Assembly: GCA_022566435.1 (NCBI GenBank)
Contig: JADFIX010000010.1
Location: forward strand, 9,354-14,998
Reading direction: 5' to 3'
DNA length: 5,645 nucleotides
Source of the DNA: Planctomycetota bacterium
GTDB lineage: Bacteria; Planctomycetota; Phycisphaerae; UBA1845
The notes below the pieces were generated by a model, which worked only from the letters and a program-made list of their open reading frames with translations, did not search any database and was not told the DNA's origin. The position numbers were made by a program, and so were the translations under genes. Shown here in pieces: positions 1-5,139 of this stretch; positions within the stretch are counted from its first letter, which is position 1, and the number at the start of each line of letters is the position of its first letter.

Positions 1-226
1 AGTATCGACCATCCCGGTATTCCAGCTTGCGACACCGTTCGTTGGTGCAGACTCGCGCTTGCCCCTTATCTTGAAACGACTGGAATCGGCGTCCGGCGCC
101 GAACAAGCGAAGGAAACCGCCGCCGGCCTTACCCACGACCCAACCCAGGCAGTAGAGCACCCACAGAAAGAAGGCTGCACAACCGAGGACGAGAACCAGC
201 ACGACGACCAACGGTTCAATGGGCAT
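1..226 (-). CDS. Small membrane-anchored zinc-ribbon protein (3' end outside window)
   Basis: This is the first 75 codons of a gene reading leftward off the window edge. Residues 5-31 are almost entirely hydrophobic (PLVVVLVLVLG onward, through FFLWVLYCLGWVV), giving one N-terminal membrane span. A glycine-rich and basic stretch follows (KAGGGFLRLFGAGRR). At residues 60-65 there is a C-x4-C knuckle (CTNERC) followed by RKLEYRDGRY, where the window ends. Family knowledge: CxNxxC...N.....Y/FC..CG is a common zinc-ribbon pattern, so a second Cys pair is expected just past the edge. The start is supported by AGGAG six bases upstream. It begins only 15 nt after the kinase stop codon, so it is probably co-transcribed with the kinase, whose C-terminus also carries zinc ribbons. 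Function is unknown. A membrane partner or substrate of the kinase is an inference. Confidence 0.78.
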   Translation of the reverse strand, partial: MPIEPLVVVLVLVLGCAAFFLWVLYCLGWVVGKAGGGFLRLFGAGRRFQSFQDKGQARVCTNERCRKLEYRDGRY

Positions 227-232
227 GATGGT

Positions 233-237
233 CTCCT
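233..237 (-). promoter_or_regulatory. Shine-Dalgarno AGGAG for the zinc-ribbon membrane protein
   Basis: AGGAG on the minus strand sits six bases before the ATG at 226, in the short gap after the kinase stop codon. It fixes the start of the downstream gene, which is truncated by the window edge. Confidence 0.7.
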
Positions 238-241
238 GATG

Positions 242-1291
242 TCACGTCTTCATCACCCGCAGATCATTTCCGCAAAAGATGCAAAAACGGTCGCTCGCAT
301 GGACGACTTCATGGCAGGACGCACAACGCGGCACCGAAGCCACTTGTTGATGTCCGCAATGGATACAAAACTGATCGTCGCGATGCAGAGCTTTTGCGCA
401 TTTTGAGCAACGCGGAGCCGCGCCCGGCGGACGCCAACCCGGTGACGGCGGCGGCGGGGAGGGTGACGGGCCGGCGGTCTCGAATTCCAACGCCTTCAGC
501 ATCATCTCTGCCGACGCAAACCGTCGCTCCAGCCGCGTGTAGGCACCGCGGTACGCCTCATCGAGGAACCCCGGCACGTCCCGCCGAAACGAGCTGGGCA
601 TATCCGTCCCTTGCGGTCGTTCGCCGACCAGCATTTCGAACAGCATGATACCGCATGCGTAGAGATCGCACCGACCATCGAGGTCGAGACCCGCCTTTTG
701 TTCCGGTGCCATGTACGCCAGCGTGCCGGCCACGCTTCGACCCTCTTCGGTCAACATGCTGCCGCTCTGCATAATCGTCTGCGCCGTATCGCCACCGACT
801 CGGCCCAGGCCGAAATCCGTCACCTTGACCGCCTCCGATTCGATCGATGCCAGTTTCTCTATCGGATGCGCGAGCAGGATGTTCGCGGGTTTTACGTCGC
901 GGTGAATCAGACCGTTCTCATGCGACACCTTCAGCGCACATAGGACGCCACACGCGATGGCAATTGCGGCATCGACGGGAAACTTGCGGCCGTATTGATC
1001 GATCGCTTCACGGAGCGACGGGCCGTCCACGAATTCCATGATCAGATACGGCGGGTCGCCGTAGGGGTCCAAATCGATCGCCCGGACGACGTTAGGGTGC
1101 TTAAGCCCATGAATCGCGACACCTTCGCGCTGCAGGTTTCGCACATATTGGGTATCCGTCGGGATCTTGATGGCGACGATGTCTCCGAACACATGGTGCC
1201 GTGCCCGCCAGACTTCTCCAAAGCTGCCAGCGCCCACTTGTTTTTCGAGCAGGTAATTGTTGATCCGGTCGCCCGGATTCAAAATCGGCAT
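242..1291 (-). CDS. Ser/Thr protein kinase (Hanks type) with two C-terminal zinc ribbons
   Basis: This is a 349-aa eukaryotic-like protein kinase transferring ATP phosphate to Ser/Thr residues. Numbered from the ATG at 1291, the visible motifs are the glycine loop GAGSFGEV (20-27), VAIK lysine K42, helix-C Glu 56, HRDVKPAN (catalytic D132, N137), DFG (D159) and APE (195-197). All catalytic residues are present, so it should be active. HRD makes it an RD kinase, and the activation loop is long and Ser/Thr-rich. The domain ends near residue 270. A Pro-rich linker (about 274-293) follows, then two zinc ribbons with Cys 295/298/309/312 and 323/326/337/340. There is no transmembrane helix, so it is cytosolic unless recruited by its membrane neighbours. 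Start choice: an in-frame ATG at 1306 would add five residues but has no Shine-Dalgarno, whereas the 1291 ATG has GGAG nine bases upstream. It lies in a tight cluster between two membrane-protein genes. Confidence 0.95.
   Translation of the reverse strand: MPILNPGDRINNYLLEKQVGAGSFGEVWRARHHVFGDIVAIKIPTDTQYVRNLQREGVAIHGLKHPNVVRAIDLDPYGDPPYLIMEFVDGPSLREAIDQYGRKFPVDAAIAIACGVLCALKVSHENGLIHRDVKPANILLAHPIEKLASIESEAVKVTDFGLGRVGGDTAQTIMQSGSMLTEEGRSVAGTLAYMAPEQKAGLDLDGRCDLYACGIMLFEMLVGERPQGTDMPSSFRRDVPGFLDEAYRGAYTRLERRFASAEMMLKALEFETAGPSPSPPPPSPGWRPPGAAPRCSKCAKALHRDDQFCIHCGHQQVASVPRCASCHEVVHASDRFCIFCGNDLRVMKT
263..415 (-). repeat. Tandem zinc-ribbon duplication in the kinase C-terminus
   Basis: Two copies of the same ribbon of about 23 residues lie 28 residues apart. 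Copy one (347-415) reads PRCSKC...DDQFCIHCG and copy two (263-331) reads PRCASC...SDRFCIFCG. Both keep CxxC-x10-CxxCG spacing, so each can bind one zinc. The similarity is at protein level and indicates an internal duplication. Such double ribbons usually mediate protein or nucleic-acid contacts. Confidence 0.8.
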
Positions 1292-1322
1292 TTCCGACGA
1301 CTCCATCGCGCGGGTCAGGCGG

Positions 1323-1727
1323 TTATCGGTCTAGGGCCGTTTCTGCCTGGTATTCGCAAACCTTGAAATTATAGATTCCTGCGGAAAGGAAACCAAGCAG
1401 AAGCACGACCCATGTTAGTGCAAAGTGCCCCGAAACGCCTCCAATCAGCCAGAACGCCACCACCGCGTCCAGCACCGCATAGCCCACCAGCATCAGAGCG
1501 GCGGCGGCGTTGGAATCCTTCGAAACGACCCACGACGTGACAAAGAAGGTCGCCCAGGGGAGAACCAGCACGAAGCCGATCCAAGCCAAGGCGAATTTGA
1601 TGATCTGCCAAATGGATTCCAGGTGCTCCGGGTGTTTCCAAAACCAGATTCCGGCACCGGCGACAGCCACCACCAATACCGCCGTCACGACCTTTCCGCC
1701 TAGGTACTGGCCAAATGTAGCCCACAT
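1323..1727 (-). CDS. Four-span integral membrane protein, unknown function
   Basis: This is a 134-aa hydrophobic protein with about four predicted membrane helices, at residues ~12-30 (KVVTAVLVVAVAGAGIWFW), ~43-68, ~74-97 and ~102-120, with short loops and a short charged tail (CEYQAETALDR). No catalytic motif or known family is recognised. The reading frame is open up to an ATG at 1769, but the 1727 ATG is preferred because AAGGAG lies nine bases upstream of it and the extra 14 residues are polar and do not look like the rest. Its stop is 31 nt before the preferred kinase start, so it is probably the first gene of the operon with the kinase and the zinc-ribbon protein. A membrane sensor or anchor for the kinase is a guess from position only. 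Confidence 0.8.
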   Translation of the reverse strand: MWATFGQYLGGKVVTAVLVVAVAGAGIWFWKHPEHLESIWQIIKFALAWIGFVLVLPWATFFVTSWVVSKDSNAAAALMLVGYAVLDAVVAFWLIGGVSGHFALTWVVLLLGFLSAGIYNFKVCEYQAETALDR

Positions 1728-1736
1728 GGGGTCCGT

Positions 1737-1742
1737 CTCCTT
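1737..1742 (-). promoter_or_regulatory. Shine-Dalgarno AAGGAG deciding the start at 1727
   Basis: AAGGAG on the minus strand is nine bases before the ATG at 1727. The upstream in-frame ATG at 1769 has no comparable site, so the shorter 134-aa product is favoured. Confidence 0.7.
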
Positions 1743-1837
1743 GGAATCGCCCTGGTGAGGCGAACACATACCGAGTGAACGCCGCAGAGGCGCCCTACTA
1801 GAACTTACCGCACAAAGCTCACCCTGGCGATTAGAAA

Positions 1838-1853
1838 GCTCTATCTGCTCTAT
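1838..1853. repeat. Short direct repeat GCTCTAT x2 upstream of the kinase operon
   Basis: GCTCTAT occurs at 1838-1844 and again at 1847-1853, a 9-bp period. It lies in the 179-bp spacer between the diguanylate cyclase stop (1907) and the first gene of the kinase cluster (1727). This spacer must hold any promoter for the cluster, and I could not pick a convincing -35/-10 pair on the minus strand. A regulator-binding site is possible but unsupported beyond the repeat itself. Confidence 0.3.
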
Positions 1854-1906
1854 AATTCGGAGTTGAGCGACAATTATCGACGAGAGGCGGGGTAAGAAAA
1901 GCGCGA

Positions 1907-3310
1907 TTAGCCGACCTTCCGGCCGGCGCCCGCCACGCTGATGCGACTTTTTCCCTCCGCTTTGGCCTGGTAGAGGGCGCGATCGGCGGCCTGCACGAGC
2001 GCCTCCGCGTCCACCACCTGCGTCGATTCCAGGCTCGCAATCCCCATGCTGAGCCCGGTGTTGACTTGGGGGAGCAGTGAGGCCAAAGCCTCGGTAAAAC
2101 TCTGACCGATTCGTTCCGCAAGGACCAACGCCCGCCCTTCGTCCGTGTGAGGAAGGAGGATGACGAATTCGTCGCCGCCGAAACGGGCGGAATTGTCCGC
2201 GGTGCGGAGTTCACCCGTGATGGTCGTCGCCGCGAGGCTGATGACTTCGTCACCGGTATGGTGTCCGTATGTGTCATTGATTGCCTTGAAGTCGTCGAGG
2301 TCAATCATGATGCATGACAGGTCTTTGTCGTAGCGGATGGCTTCGGAGAAGCTACGTTCGAGCATTTCCTTGAAGTGTCTACGGTTGTAGAGACCGGTCA
2401 CAGGATCGCGCGCCGCCAGCTCGCGGAGTTGCTCGGTTCGCTGCGTCACGCGCATCTCGAGGTCGGTATTGAGCTTGATGATGCGCTCGTGGGTTCGTTC
2501 GTGTTGATCCGCCATGAGATTGAAGGCCAAAGCCAAATGGCCGATCTCGTCGCGGCGGCGAACGGGGCTGCGCACATCCAAGTGCCCCAACGAGAACCGA
2601 TGCATCGCCGTACTTATTCCCTCGAGGGGCGAAATGATTCGACGAACCAAAAGAAACCCCAGAGGAATGGCGAATCCAACGGCCAACACACCGATACCGA
2701 TGAGAAGATCCAGTTTGTTGGACATCCAATGATGCCAGATATTCCCCTGTGTGCCTAACTGCACGTACCCGAGAAGAGACTTCTCCCCCGTTTCGGATGT
2801 GGTGGTGGAATCGAGATCCACTTGTATCGGATAGCGCACGTCCAGGTAGTCCGGTCCGTTGCGTGCCAAGCGTCGATAAACCGGTCGACCGGTGATGGCG
2901 TCGATCGAGAGTGTGCTGCGTAATCGCTCGATGTCGATACTTGTGCCGTCGACCGCCGCCGCTAGCTCTTCTCCATTGGGGTCGGTGAAGATCGCGTACA
3001 AGAGCGGACGTCCATCCACCACGTCTTCCACCAGGGTATGGAGGCTGGCCGAGTCACCACGGGCTAATGGCCCCGCGGCCGCCCGCGCGAGCATGCCTGC
3101 GAGACTGGTGAGACTCTGTTCATGGTCTTGTCGTGCAAGTTCGAGACTCGAACGTAGCAGGTAGCTGGATGAGACCGCGGTCACGGAGAGCGTGAGCGCC
3201 ACGACCAACGTGGTGGCCTTGACTTGGAGGCTCAGCAGCGACGCAACGAAGCTGTGCCGATACGCAGGTCGAACGTTTTCCCTTACTGTTGGATGTGTGG
3301 TTTCCGTCAT
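1907..3310 (-). CDS. Membrane-bound diguanylate cyclase: periplasmic sensor, HAMP, GGDEF
   Basis: This 467-aa protein is predicted to make c-di-GMP from two GTP. Layout: first membrane span about residues 28-50; an extracytoplasmic sensor region ~51-200 with a PAS/Cache-like feel (LLYAIFTDPNGEELAAA); second span ~201-223; HAMP domain ~222-275 with the ISPLEG and DEIGHL signatures; a helical linker ~275-300; and the GGDEF domain ~300-460. Catalytic features are intact: DPVTGLYNRRHF (302-313), metal-binding D337 in DLDDFKAIND, and GGDEF at 378-382. An RxxD inhibitory site (R369-D372) lies five residues before GGDEF, the standard spacing for product inhibition. There is no EAL domain. The start at 3310 has only a weak upstream GGA. 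Spacers of 265 bp before it and 179 bp after it suggest a separate transcription unit. The sensed signal cannot be told from the sequence. Confidence 0.95.
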   Translation of the reverse strand: MTETTHPTVRENVRPAYRHSFVASLLSLQVKATTLVVALTLSVTAVSSSYLLRSSLELARQDHEQSLTSLAGMLARAAAGPLARGDSASLHTLVEDVVDGRPLLYAIFTDPNGEELAAAVDGTSIDIERLRSTLSIDAITGRPVYRRLARNGPDYLDVRYPIQVDLDSTTTSETGEKSLLGYVQLGTQGNIWHHWMSNKLDLLIGIGVLAVGFAIPLGFLLVRRIISPLEGISTAMHRFSLGHLDVRSPVRRRDEIGHLALAFNLMADQHERTHERIIKLNTDLEMRVTQRTEQLRELAARDPVTGLYNRRHFKEMLERSFSEAIRYDKDLSCIMIDLDDFKAINDTYGHHTGDEVISLAATTITGELRTADNSARFGGDEFVILLPHTDEGRALVLAERIGQSFTEALASLLPQVNTGLSMGIASLESTQVVDAEALVQAADRALYQAKAEGKSRISVAGAGRKVG

Positions 3311-3575
3311 TGTCCGTTCACGTACAAAAACTGTTGCCCGGTCGTCCGGTGGAATTGGGCGCGCAGTGAAGTCCGAACATGCAGGCTTATCGGAACCTGC
3401 ACTCGCCGTCTGGAGCAGTTACGAAAACCGCGATTACCACCGCGTTTGCCGCGATTTCGTGTGACTACCGGAGGACCGATAACGTTTCGTTGCCCTCGCC
3501 CGATTCACGCGAGGTTCGCCACGACAGGGTGGGCTCCATGTGGATGGCTTGGGCGGATGGGTGTGGAAATTCCAG
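3311..3575. other. Intergenic leader region upstream of the diguanylate cyclase
   Basis: This 265-bp stretch has no convincing gene. Short open frames cross it on both strands but lack ribosome sites and protein-like composition. On the minus strand it should contain the cyclase promoter and 5' leader, but no clear -35/-10 pair was found. It holds the hairpin at 3380-3401 and three CCGCG motifs (3428, 3440, 3449). It does not match the class I c-di-GMP riboswitch layout as I remember it. Confidence 0.5.
3380..3401 (-). other. Possible leader hairpin before the diguanylate cyclase
   Basis: TGCAGG (3380-3385) and CCTGCA (3396-3401) form a perfect 6-bp stem with a 10-base loop, which can be extended by two inner A-T pairs around a one-base bulge. 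A competing 5-bp stem, TCCGA (3372-3376) with TCGGA (3390-3394), would exclude it. It lies 70-90 bases before the cyclase start. No T-run follows, so it is not a simple terminator. Confidence 0.3.
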
Positions 3576-4586
3576 CTAGTTATTGGCCGGTTCGGGGACG
3601 ACCATGCCTTGCTGTCGGGCACGTTCTCGGAGCGTATCTAGTGCCTCGCGCACTTCGTTTGTCATCCGGGCGTTGGGAAAATCGCGTACGAGAACCAACC
3701 CCGTCGAGACGGCGTCCGCCCAACGCTTTTCGTTTACCGCAAAACGGAATTGAATGCCAAGCTGCAAGAGCTTTTCCTTAAAAACATGACGCGCGGAACT
3801 TTGAAGCGCGTGGGCTTCCGCCGGGGAAAGATACTGATCCAACTCGCGAAGGATTTCGATCGCGTGATCGGTGTCACTTCGCTTTGTCGCTTCCTCCCAG
3901 GCCTGCATCAATTCCTGCTTGTGCTGCTCCTTGAGAATCTTCATTCGATCGATCAGGCCGGCCACTCGCGCATTATCGGGGAGTGCATGATGAAGTCGGT
4001 CGATCTCGATTTGGGCCTTTTCCCAATCGTGCGGTCTGAAGAAATTCTCAATCTTCTCGATCGCTTCCGATAGCTTTTCGTGGATCGCATCGCCACGCGC
4101 GGTATCCAATTCTTCACGAATCGCGGCGGCCTGTTCGCTTGCACCGAAGCGGCGCTCCAACTCGTGCACAAGATTGTTTGACGATTCCCAACGTCCGTGA
4201 TGGATTTCTTCGCGAATCGCAGAGGTCAGAGCATCCAGTTCCTGCTGTCGGTGCGAAAGCGACTTGGCCGCGTCGGACAATGCCGTGTTTACGGCAATCA
4301 CGTCGAGACGGTCGCTCTGCTTCGCCAAGCTTTGCCGCAACTCTCGCAATTCGCTTAGCTGTCTGGCAAATGTGGCTTCCATTCGAAGCAACATCGGCAT
4401 CGCCGTGAAAAACATGGTCGCCACCAGCAGCAAGAATGCGCCGGCGACGATCATCAGCGTCTTTAGCTGCGCATCCACGGCGACACAGCCCAGCCCGATC
4501 AGCACCAAACCGCCGACAAAGCTGGCCAGGCAGACCGATGCGTGGACCCAACGCAGTTGATAGTATTGATTTGGCGGAGTCGCCAT
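3576..4586 (-). CDS. Membrane-anchored coiled-coil / helical-repeat (TPR-like) protein
   Basis: This is a 336-aa protein with two closely spaced membrane spans at residues ~16-37 (ASVCLASFVGGLVLIGLGCVA) and ~43-66, forming a hairpin in the membrane. A long charged helical region follows: a coiled-coil-like segment ~68-125 rich in Leu, Glu, Arg and Gln, then helix pairs of TPR-like type. Repeat-like units include DWEKAQIEIDRLHHALPDN (187-205), DHAIEILRELDQYLSP (240-255) and KRWADAVSTGLVLVRDFPNA (287-306). No enzyme motif is visible. The large soluble part most likely lies in the cytoplasm and acts in protein-protein contact, which is an inference from the fold type. The start is supported by AAAGGA six bases upstream. 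It follows the 87-aa membrane protein after 112 bp on the same strand and may be co-transcribed with it. No specific family name is claimed. Confidence 0.88.
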   Translation of the reverse strand: MATPPNQYYQLRWVHASVCLASFVGGLVLIGLGCVAVDAQLKTLMIVAGAFLLLVATMFFTAMPMLLRMEATFARQLSELRELRQSLAKQSDRLDVIAVNTALSDAAKSLSHRQQELDALTSAIREEIHHGRWESSNNLVHELERRFGASEQAAAIREELDTARGDAIHEKLSEAIEKIENFFRPHDWEKAQIEIDRLHHALPDNARVAGLIDRMKILKEQHKQELMQAWEEATKRSDTDHAIEILRELDQYLSPAEAHALQSSARHVFKEKLLQLGIQFRFAVNEKRWADAVSTGLVLVRDFPNARMTNEVREALDTLRERARQQGMVVPEPANN

Positions 4587-4592
4587 CGCAGG

Positions 4593-4598
4593 TCCTTT
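4593..4598 (-). promoter_or_regulatory. Shine-Dalgarno AAAGGA for the helical-repeat membrane protein
   Basis: AAAGGA on the minus strand sits six bases before the ATG at 4586 and supports that start, which places the first membrane span close to the N-terminus. Confidence 0.65.
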
Positions 4599-4638
4599 GC
4601 TGGTGACAGCCCTAATCCGTTACGGCTGCGGAGGCCGC

Positions 4639-4655
4639 TCTTCGTCGAGCGAAGA
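4639..4655 (-). other. Stem-loop between the two membrane-protein genes
   Basis: TCTTCG (4639-4644) and CGAAGA (4650-4655) form a perfect 6-bp stem around the five-base loop TCGAG, extendable by a wobble pair on one strand. No T-run follows on either strand, so it is not a canonical intrinsic terminator. Its last base abuts the larger inverted repeat starting at 4655. Confidence 0.4.
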
Positions 4656-4712
4656 ACCGACCGTCTCAGCGTACCAGATACTACCCTTATATCGTAATTT
4701 ACGCGGTCGGTT
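4655..4712. repeat. 9-bp perfect inverted repeat bracketing the stop of the 87-aa gene
   Basis: AACCGACCG (4655-4663) and CGGTCGGTT (4704-4712) are perfect reverse complements 40 bases apart. In the minus-strand transcript they would form a 9-bp stem whose loop contains the stop codon of the 87-aa gene. A small nested palindrome, CGTAATTTACG (4693-4703), directly abuts the right arm. Together with the adjacent 4639-4655 stem-loop this makes a compact structured spacer. Confidence 0.45.
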
Positions 4713-4962
4713 GGTCAACTTTCTCAGCATCACGACCTTCTTGGCCCGCCGGCGGTGTCGGGGGGTTGGGACCGGATACCGGTTCCTTGTCGATATTCTT
4801 CTGATCCGCTCCGGTGTTCTGTTTTCGCGACTTTCGCTGGTTTTCCTCGAATTGTTCCAGTCCGACGGCGCAGTCCGCCAATCGATGAGAAATCACCGCC
4901 AGGAAGGTCAGGGGCCCCACAGCGCTTACCGCCAACCATGTCATCACGCCCCAGCCGGACAT
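4699..4962 (-). CDS. Small single-span membrane protein with disordered charged tail
   Basis: This 87-aa protein has one N-terminal membrane span at residues ~5-25 (GVMTWLAVSAVGPLTFLAVI). A short helix rich in Glu and Leu follows (LADCAVGLEQFEENQRK). The tail from ~43 to the end is rich in Lys, Asp, Gln, Pro and Gly, with PNPPTPPAG, and is probably disordered. No family is recognised. A strong GGAGG ten bases before the ATG supports the start and argues that this is a real gene. It lies upstream of the 336-aa membrane protein on the same strand, and the shared membrane location suggests a common complex, which is inferred only from position. Its 5' side is divergent from the transposase gene. 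Confidence 0.7.
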   Translation of the reverse strand: MSGWGVMTWLAVSAVGPLTFLAVISHRLADCAVGLEQFEENQRKSRKQNTGADQKNIDKEPVSGPNPPTPPAGQEGRDAEKVDQPTA

Positions 4963-5082
4963 GTTTAGACTGCCTCCAAAAGCACCATGGTCTATCGGAA
5001 GGGGAGTGCGGCGTCATGGGTTATCGCGGTCGGAAGATTATCGGCGGTCGCGCGGTCGTTGTTCGCCCCGAAGGGGACCGGC

Positions 5083-5111
5083 TTGACGCAACCAATTGCG
5101 TAATGTATCAT
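5083..5111 (+). promoter_or_regulatory. Sigma70-type promoter of the transposase gene
   Basis: TTGACG (5083-5088) and TATCAT (5106-5111) are separated by exactly 17 bases and are each close to the TTGACA/TATAAT consensus. The expected transcript start, near 5118, would leave a leader of about 20 bases containing the ribosome site AAGGAA. This also rules against the in-frame ATG at 5110 as the start, since it lies within the -10 box. Confidence 0.65.
5086..5101. promoter_or_regulatory. Palindrome between -35 and -10: candidate operator
   Basis: ACGCAACCAATTGCGT is a perfect 6-4-6 inverted repeat. It starts inside the -35 box and fills most of the promoter spacer, where a bound dimer would block RNA polymerase. 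The regulator is unknown, and the palindrome may also be chance. Confidence 0.4.
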
Positions 5112-5124
5112 GTTAGAAGGAAGC

Positions 5125-5130
5125 AAGGAA
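5125..5130 (+). promoter_or_regulatory. Shine-Dalgarno AAGGAA for the transposase
   Basis: AAGGAA lies nine bases before the ATG at 5140 and decides that start over the in-frame ATG at 5110. Confidence 0.6.
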
Positions 5131-5139
5131 GTCGCAGTA

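Noticed and set aside
1851..1856. TATAAT on the plus strand as a promoter -10 box
   Set aside because: No acceptable -35 box lies 16-18 bases upstream, and there is no plus-strand gene downstream for over 3 kb.
1897..1923. Weak hairpin plus T-run (GCCGG/TCGGC then TTTT) as terminator of the diguanylate cyclase
   Set aside because: The stem has only five pairs, including a wobble, lies inside the coding end, and is nine bases from a four-T run.
3329..3352. CCGG-ACGA-CCGG hairpin followed by TTTTT on the minus strand as a terminator
   Set aside because: The stem is only four pairs, with several bases between it and the T-run, and it lies just before the diguanylate cyclase start.
3428..3453. 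Three CCGCG motifs as a tandem repeat or CRISPR-like unit
   Set aside because: Spacing is 12 then 9 bases, the flanks differ, and the motif is too short in G+C-rich DNA to mean much.
3224..3781. 185-aa plus-strand open frame
   Set aside because: It overlaps the starts and ends of two well-supported minus-strand genes, its composition is not protein-like (Arg/Pro/Trp-rich), and it has no ribosome site.
5066..5076. CCCC-GAA-GGGG palindrome as terminator or IS end
   Set aside because: The stem is four pairs with a three-base loop and no T-run, and no matching inverted repeat is visible inside the window.
5110..5139. Upstream in-frame ATG at 5110 as transposase start
   Set aside because: It overlaps the -10 box and would lie upstream of the expected transcript start, while the 5140 ATG has a well-spaced AAGGAA.
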